From positions 1 to 27,554 of the IMG/VR virus record IMGVR_UViG_3300017598_000407: a stretch of DNA of 27,554 nucleotides; one strand, 5' to 3'. Position numbers and translations under genes: made by a program. Under the pieces are notes generated by a model. It saw only the letters and a program-made list of their open reading frames with translations, was not told the origin of the DNA and made no database searches. Below, in pieces: positions 22,938 to 27,554 of this stretch (position 1 is the first letter of the stretch; every line of letters begins with the position of its first letter). The stretch is from a virus.

Positions 22938-24107
22938 CTACTTGACAAATTTTATCTTCGGTTCGACAACTGCCTCCAGAGGAAACAACTCATCCTTGAG
23001 AGGTAGTAAAGTTTCGAACATATACATAATCTCTTGAGTCATCTCTCTCGTCGGTTCATACCCAAGAGCTTTTAATTTATCGGTAACATAGTGATAGTAA
23101 TGATCACCTGTATGCTCTAGACGAGGAGTATCTATCCATTGATAATTTATATCTAAACCATATAGATCCTTTCCCACTTTAGTAACCATTCCAGCTAACT
23201 CATTCATGCTATGCCACTCACTTAACTGATTCCATACTTGAGCATGTCCTTTCTCTGCTCTATTATAATAGGCAAGCATTAATGCCTGAACACTATCATT
23301 TAGAGCTAGGAACGTCCTCTGATGATTCCCTTGACCATAGATAGTCAATGGTATATCCAGAATAGCTTGAATAATAAAGCGATTGATTACAGTGCCTCCT
23401 GCCTCATCTGAGTCAAGTCTTGAATAGATATTAGTATCCGCAATTTGATCTGTATAGGCTCCGAAAACAATGCCTTGCATGACATCAGTGCATCTCAGAT
23501 CCCATGCCCTAGAGAGGTAGTCAATTAGATAAGTCGAACATGTCTTGCTAATATGGTAGATGCTTCCAGGCCGACGAGGAAAAATCACCTCATTACTCAT
23601 TCTGCCTTTATGCATAAGAGTAGTATAACCTTCTTCGATATCAATATTGCAGTAGTGATCATATTCTCCCGCTGTACCGATAGTGATATAATGACAATCT
23701 GGAACTATCTCCTTTATAAGCCAAAGCAAGTTATTAGTTCCGAGGATGTTATTAGATAAGACATTTTCTGCTTGTCTCCTCGATCCCATGCTATAAGGAG
23801 CAGAAGGATTGTGAGCAAGATTGATCACCGTTTCAGGTTTGAAGTCTTGGAAGAGATGTCTTAATCGATCTACCTCCGTTTCAATGTCTAGTTCCTCAAA
23901 TGAGAAAGTCCCTGGAAACATGAGATTAAACATATCCAGTTTCTCATCCATATTAAAAATAGGAGTAGCTGACATACTACCCATCTCGTCTTGATCCCGT
24001 TGCCTTCTCCAGAAATCATCAATGCCTAGTACTTCTTTTCCTTCTGACAATAATCTCTGAGTCAAAGCATTTCCAATATAACCGTCACACCCAATCACAA
24101 ATATCAT
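22938..24107 (-). CDS. SQD1-like (UDP-sulfoquinovose synthase-like) NAD-dependent epimerase/dehydratase
   Basis: The 389-residue extended short-chain dehydrogenase has the NAD site 'VIGCDGYIG' (G6-x-x-G-x-x-G), T145 within 'GTAGEY', and the Y184-H-I-S-K188 catalytic pair. Beyond general family features it shares long blocks with plant and bacterial SQD1: 'SAPYSM', 'NIDIEEGY', 'QGIVFGAYTDQ', 'RLDSDEAGGTVINRF', 'IPLTIYGQGNHQRTFL', 'SMNELAGMVTKVGKDL' and 'HYYHYVTDKLKALGYEP'. SQD1 makes UDP-sulfoquinovose from UDP-glucose and sulfite. Whether this enzyme uses sulfite cannot be read here. AGAGGAGG precedes the ATG. Confidence 0.88.
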   Translation of the reverse strand: MIFVIGCDGYIGNALTQRLLSEGKEVLGIDDFWRRQRDQDEMGSMSATPIFNMDEKLDMFNLMFPGTFSFEELDIETEVDRLRHLFQDFKPETVINLAHNPSAPYSMGSRRQAENVLSNNILGTNNLLWLIKEIVPDCHYITIGTAGEYDHYCNIDIEEGYTTLMHKGRMSNEVIFPRRPGSIYHISKTCSTYLIDYLSRAWDLRCTDVMQGIVFGAYTDQIADTNIYSRLDSDEAGGTVINRFIIQAILDIPLTIYGQGNHQRTFLALNDSVQALMLAYYNRAEKGHAQVWNQLSEWHSMNELAGMVTKVGKDLYGLDINYQWIDTPRLEHTGDHYYHYVTDKLKALGYEPTREMTQEIMYMFETLLPLKDELFPLEAVVEPKIKFVK

Positions 24108-24128
24108 AACAACCTCCTCTAAGGTGCA

Positions 24129-24173
24129 TTAAAGTACCATTAAAGACCCATAAGTGGCTTTAAAGTACCATAT
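24129..24173 (-). repeat. Short direct repeat ATGGTACTTTAA before the SQD1-like gene
   Basis: On the minus strand the 12-mer ATGGTACTTTAA occurs twice with a related ATGGGTCTTTAA between them. Each unit is itself a three-codon minigene (ATG-NNN-CTT-TAA). They lie in the short leader before the epimerase gene. Confidence 0.6.
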
Positions 24174-24182
24174 ATGAATCAT
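24129..24182 (-). CDS. Possible 17-residue micro-ORF coupled to the 47-residue gene
   Basis: ATG at 24180-24182 overlaps the stop of the 47-residue gene (TAATG); the frame ends at TAA 24129-24131, 22 bases before the SQD1-like gene. The product 'MIHIWYFKATYGSLMVL' is hydrophobic. Its only support is the coupled junction, and it may be untranslated. Confidence 0.3.
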   Translation of the reverse strand: MIHIWYFKATYGSLMVL

Positions 24183-24325
24183 TACACCTTGAATTCTTCT
24201 TCTTTTATAAAATCTTCTCTGTCTGGTTTATCTTTATCTTTTGGTTTTTCTCTCCTTGGCCCGACAGTAATAGACCCTCTCTCATGAAACTCATCCCACA
24301 TTGTAGGTTTTTGATAAATAAGCAT
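24182..24325 (-). CDS. Small charged protein, 47 residues
   Basis: ATG at 24323-24325 overlaps the stop of the 87-residue zinc protein (TAATG); TAA at 24182-24184. The second half is strongly charged ('PRREKPKDKDKPDREDFI'). Family unknown. The coupled junction and continuous operon layout support it. Confidence 0.7.
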   Translation of the reverse strand: MLIYQKPTMWDEFHERGSITVGPRREKPKDKDKPDREDFIKEEEFKV

Positions 24326-24588
24326 TATTCACCCGCCTCTGGAAGTCTGACATTCTCTCCTCTATCTTTGGCTTCGTTATACTTCCGATAGTATTGAGTG
24401 GTATTACCATCCCAATCGCAAATGTCAGTCTTCGGATTGTATTTTAAATCAAAAGTCGGTGCCTTGCAAAATGTCTTATGACAAACATCATGACCGCACT
24501 TCTTGCAGACGACTTTATTTGTTTCCATACTCGTCCAGTCCTCGAAAATTACTCCACACTTCTCACATTGCCAATCGTTTGCTACCAT
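24325..24588 (-). CDS. Zinc-ribbon protein, 87 residues
   Basis: Contains C-E-K-C-G ('WQCEKCGVIFEDW') and C-K-K-C-G-H-D-V-C-H ('VVCKKCGHDVCHKTFC'), a four-Cys zinc ribbon with extra Cys/His. The start abuts the stop of the second zinc ribbon gene. Such phage ribbons may bind nucleic acid or a host protein; the role here is unknown. Confidence 0.78.
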   Translation of the reverse strand: MVANDWQCEKCGVIFEDWTSMETNKVVCKKCGHDVCHKTFCKAPTFDLKYNPKTDICDWDGNTTQYYRKYNEAKDRGENVRLPEAGE

Positions 24589-24774
24589 TTAGTATCCCTC
24601 CTTACCTTTTTGCGCCCACTTCTTACCTTTTAAGTGGAAAGTATTACTAGAAATTATCTTCTCTGCTACCTCTCCACAGTGTCTACACTTAGCTGTCTTC
24701 ACGTCTTTAGTAATATCATGAGACTCTGATGTTAACTTATTACACTTTTCACACATATATTCATAAATAGCCAT
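24589..24774 (-). CDS. FmdB-like zinc ribbon protein, 61 residues
   Basis: Starts 'MAIYEYMCEKCNKLTSES' and continues with 'AKCRHCGEVAEKIISSNTFHLKG', the pattern of the FmdB/CxxC regulatory zinc ribbon family (M-x-I-Y-E-Y-x-C-x-x-C, then C-x-x-C-G, then a hydrophobic 'KIIS'). TAATG junction with the gene upstream. It forms a tandem pair with the 87-residue ribbon. Confidence 0.85.
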   Translation of the reverse strand: MAIYEYMCEKCNKLTSESHDITKDVKTAKCRHCGEVAEKIISSNTFHLKGKKWAQKGKEGY

Positions 24775-25376
24775 TATCTTTTCCTCCTAGCTAGTAGTCC
24801 TACATTACCGAGTTTAACCTTTGGTAGTTCAGGAAGACTGAAAACCATTTGATCAAATAACTCTAGATCAAATGATTTAGCTTCTATTGAGAATAGCTTA
24901 ACATAGCATGTATTATCTTGTAAAGCAAGAGAAAATTTAGAAAAGCACTCATTCATTTTTTTCAAGAAATCCTTATTGAAAAAATAATCTATCATGATGA
25001 AATCCATATCACCTTCACGTAGTATAAAAACTCCCCCAGGTTTGAAGGCTATATCTTCTCGTATCTTCTTCAATGACTTGATAAGTTTATCCCGCTTATA
25101 CTCTCCTTCAACGGATGCCATTGTGAGATAAGGATTTATTGCTTCGTATGCTATGTTGTATCGGATAAGCCATGACTTGATATAATCAAAGGTTCTTTTT
25201 AACTGTAGCTTACTCAAGCCGTATCCTATGGAAGTCTCTACAATGTAAGGTTTATCACGCCTAGCAACCGTATCATAGAAGTCTTCCTCTGTCGGCCCTA
25301 ATGGAGTCTCTACAATTTTTTTCTCGATATCCTTTTTCTTATATCCAGACTCACCTACATATTCGCTAAATTTCAT
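24774..25376 (-). CDS. Unknown 200-residue protein with capsid-targeting-like start
   Basis: Begins 'MKFSEYVGESGYKKKD', which resembles the starts of the HxH protein and the nucleotidyltransferase but has V-G-E|S instead of the (L/I)-x-E|A site. The remainder alternates helices and strands ('QLKRTFDYIKSWLIRY', 'MDFIMIDYFF'). No catalytic motif is visible. The gene overlaps the heptosyltransferase-like gene by 11 bases. Confidence 0.75.
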   Translation of the reverse strand: MKFSEYVGESGYKKKDIEKKIVETPLGPTEEDFYDTVARRDKPYIVETSIGYGLSKLQLKRTFDYIKSWLIRYNIAYEAINPYLTMASVEGEYKRDKLIKSLKKIREDIAFKPGGVFILREGDMDFIMIDYFFNKDFLKKMNECFSKFSLALQDNTCYVKLFSIEAKSFDLELFDQMVFSLPELPKVKLGNVGLLARRKR

Positions 25377-26214
25377 TCTTTAAAAAATCCTCCATTCCCT
25401 TGATTATAGTATTGGGATTTTTTGCTTCTGGAATCACTACGCATTTATCATTACCAAAATTATAGATGCCTCTTGACTCCGTATTCATATCGTATCTAAA
25501 TCTACCTGGACTCTTACCCCAAGAAAAAACATGCTTCCTCTGTAGGTTTGCTAATCCAGTCCAGTATGACGATGGACATATAACCGCTTTCGCTCTAGCT
25601 ATATATTGTATAAGATACTTCCATCCATTTTCATAGTAGTCAACCTGATTAAGAATAACATTATCATTCGAAAACCAAGTATCGGTACTTCCAACTACAA
25701 GGACATTATACTCCTTTTTTAACCATTTGTAAACGTAGGCTAGTAATTCTAATTTCTCTGACTTAGCTGGAATGAAAATAACCTTATTCTCATGCTTCTT
25801 AGGAATCTTGATCTGTACGTCTGGAATCTTATCGAATAGCTTATTGTAGATAGAATACGGAGGAGTCGATTTTGAATAGGATAAGTGATGGATCTCAATA
25901 TCTCGCTTATTGCATTTTTCTCTTTTTATGATCTCATCTTTAAACTTTCTGAGTACGAGTCTAAAATCACTCTTGGCAATTTTATTATGTACGTATCCTG
26001 CTTGATTCTTCTCATCTCTAGAGTACTGCTGATAAACTGGTATTATATTTTCGCTAGGAACGAAATTCTCATATAGAAAAACTCTGTTAAGATGAGTAGA
26101 TAGATATATCTTATCCCATTCAATCGCCTCTGCCAACCAACGTGCATAAGGTCGAAAGGTAAATATCTCTTCTTTAAAGTCACCTAAATATGGCCCTATG
26201 GCTAGTATTTTCAT
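25366..26214 (-). CDS. Glycosyltransferase, heptosyltransferase (GT9)-like
   Basis: 282 residues with two-domain GT-B character: 'MKILAIGPYLGDFKEEIF' as the first nucleotide-fold strand, 'NKVIFIPAKSEKLELLAYVY', 'YNVLVVGSTDTWF' and 'YIARAKAVICPSSYWTGLAN', the last matching the donor-binding region of ADP-heptose-type transferases. It is shorter than full-length members (about 350), mainly in the N-terminal domain. ATGA overlap with the unknown gene upstream. The acceptor is unknown. Confidence 0.65.
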   Translation of the reverse strand: MKILAIGPYLGDFKEEIFTFRPYARWLAEAIEWDKIYLSTHLNRVFLYENFVPSENIIPVYQQYSRDEKNQAGYVHNKIAKSDFRLVLRKFKDEIIKREKCNKRDIEIHHLSYSKSTPPYSIYNKLFDKIPDVQIKIPKKHENKVIFIPAKSEKLELLAYVYKWLKKEYNVLVVGSTDTWFSNDNVILNQVDYYENGWKYLIQYIARAKAVICPSSYWTGLANLQRKHVFSWGKSPGRFRYDMNTESRGIYNFGNDKCVVIPEAKNPNTIIKGMEDFLKNEI

Positions 26215-26681
26215 ATTCCATTATCGGAAATAATTACATTTCCTTTCCACTTGTCCAGCACTTCCAATTTCAAATCATGAGTATGCTTATCGATAGCAAT
26301 GACTTCCGTATTCTTCAGCACGTCATCAAAGACTCCATCCAGAAGGAAGAACTCCTCCTCCTCGACACTGAGGCTATTAAAATTCAACAGGATCTTGTTA
26401 TTCTTCCTGAAGAAGCTAATAATATCCGCTCCGAATTTATTCATGACGTAGTACTTCTTTGAAGTTCGTTTCAGGATGGCATTGTAGTCACGGATATTAT
26501 CTTCGATGACAAATCTATTTGTCTTAGGAAATAAAGATAATACCTCATTGATAATCACTCTGGTAGGATTCTGGAAATCCAATTTGATTAAATGAACTCT
26601 AGAGATGTTTTGAAATTTCTGCGCTCCATAGTTCTGTTCGTTTATACTTATGTAGTCTGTTCCGACTTTTGTAATTCGCAT
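26211..26681 (-). CDS. Unknown 156-residue protein overlapping the primase end
   Basis: ATG at 26679-26681 with GGAGGG nine bases upstream, inside the primase gene; the two overlap by 83 bases in different frames. The product begins 'MRITKVGTDYISINEQNYGA' and has strand-helix alternation with an acidic patch ('SVEEEEFFLLDGVFDDVL'). I recognise no family. The ATGA overlap with the next gene supports it. Confidence 0.75.
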   Translation of the reverse strand: MRITKVGTDYISINEQNYGAQKFQNISRVHLIKLDFQNPTRVIINEVLSLFPKTNRFVIEDNIRDYNAILKRTSKKYYVMNKFGADIISFFRKNNKILLNFNSLSVEEEEFFLLDGVFDDVLKNTEVIAIDKHTHDLKLEVLDKWKGNVIISDNGI

Positions 26682-27554
26682 CTTTCTTACCCTCCAACAG
26701 TTTATTAGAAATAGTTAATTTGGCATAAGCTGTAGAAAAATTTACAGAGTCTTGGGTAATCATTCCATAGACATCCTCTATGGAGTTTACTCTAACAATA
26801 CTATTTATATCATCATGACTCTGAAATCTCTGAGGATGAAAAAAATACTTCACTTTTTGTGCAAATTTATTTTCCTTCATGAATTTGGAAAGTGCTTTCC
26901 TTCCCTCGTCATCATTGTCTAATGCTATTATTACTCCTTTCTTTGTCTTTAAAAATAGTTTAGTCAAAAATTCTGGTGATATAAATTTACCTAAACAAGT
27001 AGTCCCTTGATCTCCAACCATCCAAGCATCGATGATACCCTCAGAGACTACTATGTACTTATCTGAATCAAACGAAGAATGATTTAGAATAATAATCTCT
27101 TTAGGTGACGCTGGATTATCATACTTCGGAACGATGTTAGTTCCTGGAATTCTTCTTGCTTGAAAATAAACTATGTTCTGATCGTCATCGAATATCGGGA
27201 TAACGATTCTATTTTTATACCTTCCCTTATAGCAAATGTATATTACACAATCTCTAGAGATCTTGCGATCCTCATAGAATTTATCCAATGCTTTTACATA
27301 TCTCTCTGGTGGATCTTTACAGTCTTCAGCTATCCAATTATAATGAGTGAACTCTACTTTTTCTTTTACTTCTTTTTTCTTCTCTAGTCTCTTTTTAACC
27401 TTATCCGTTTTCTCCTTATCACCACGTTTCCATGCTGGATTCTTTAGACGCTCCACAGCATCGTCATAAGATATACCCAATACTCTTGAGTATATCTCAT
27501 AAAAATTCCCATGCTCATTGCAGTTAAAGCAATTCCATCCAGGATCAGAGGGTA
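26599..27554 (-). CDS. DnaG-type DNA primase, 5' end cut by window
   Basis: The frame continues past the right edge, so the N-terminus is missing. The first visible residues 'WNCFNCNEHGNFYEIYSRVLG' are the end of a CHC2 zinc finger, which binds template DNA. A TOPRIM catalytic domain follows: 'YIVVSEGIIDAW' with the conserved Glu, and 'GVIIALDNDDEGRKAL' with the D-x-D-type metal site. The C-terminus lacks an obvious helicase-binding or helicase domain. A TTG at 27478-27480 could look like a start but lies inside the zinc finger. It makes RNA primers for phage DNA replication. Confidence 0.92.
   Translation of the reverse strand, partial: PSDPGWNCFNCNEHGNFYEIYSRVLGISYDDAVERLKNPAWKRGDKEKTDKVKKRLEKKKEVKEKVEFTHYNWIAEDCKDPPERYVKALDKFYEDRKISRDCVIYICYKGRYKNRIVIPIFDDDQNIVYFQARRIPGTNIVPKYDNPASPKEIIILNHSSFDSDKYIVVSEGIIDAWMVGDQGTTCLGKFISPEFLTKLFLKTKKGVIIALDNDDEGRKALSKFMKENKFAQKVKYFFHPQRFQSHDDINSIVRVNSIEDVYGMITQDSVNFSTAYAKLTISNKLLEGKKDANYKSRNRLHKYKRTELWSAEISKHL

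Noticed and set aside
24774-25376. 2H phosphoesterase / LigT-like enzyme
   Set aside because: A 'YLTMAS' segment vaguely recalls the motif but neither HxT/S motif is present.

Overview
The window looks like part of the genome of an AT-rich tailed phage with a contractile, T4-type baseplate (myovirus morphology). Every gene I can support lies on the minus strand, so the genome is read from the right end of the window to the left. Genes are packed with ATGA, TAATG or directly adjacent stop/start junctions and clear Shine-Dalgarno (SD) sequences. I cannot name the host from the sequence.

Right part (about 21190-27554): a DnaG-type primase cut by the window edge, a protein of unknown family, a heptosyltransferase-like glycosyltransferase, a 200-residue unknown, two small zinc ribbons, a 47-residue protein and then a sugar/glycan cassette. 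The cassette holds an epimerase very like UDP-sulfoquinovose synthase (SQD1), a CmoB-like methyltransferase fused to a ParB-like tail, and a family-2-like glycosyltransferase.

Middle (about 20000-21200): small genes of 19 to 66 residues behind two near-perfect sigma70-type promoters. They end in a terminator-like hairpin, a GC-rich stretch of about 200 bases with several long stems (candidate structured RNA), and a textbook intrinsic terminator. A T4-late-like TATAAATA box then opens the structural operon.

Left part (1-19920): the baseplate operon. In transcription order it has a small basic ORF, an unknown 123-residue protein, gp53-like wedge, gp27-like hub, gp5-like spike without a lysozyme domain, an unknown helical protein, a PAAR tip, an unknown Cys-containing protein, and then a cassette that is not structural: a CCA-adding/poly(A) polymerase-like nucleotidyltransferase with an HD domain, a GP88/radical-SAM-like Cys protein, and a small HxH protein. 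A four-Cys zinc protein follows, then gp25-like wedge, gp6-like wedge carrying an inserted jelly-roll-like domain, a small membrane protein, a 2275-residue tail protein whose modules are joined by three poly-serine linkers, and a truncated Asp-box (BNR) fibre protein.

The most interesting reading concerns the non-structural cassette. Two of its proteins begin with short sequences resembling the T4 capsid-targeting peptide (M-K/R-L/F-K-x-Y-I/L-x-E|A), so the nucleotidyltransferase and the HxH protein may be packaged in the head and injected with the DNA. The other main leads are the structured RNA, the domain shared between the gp6-like wedge and the giant tail protein, and the SQD1-like enzyme.
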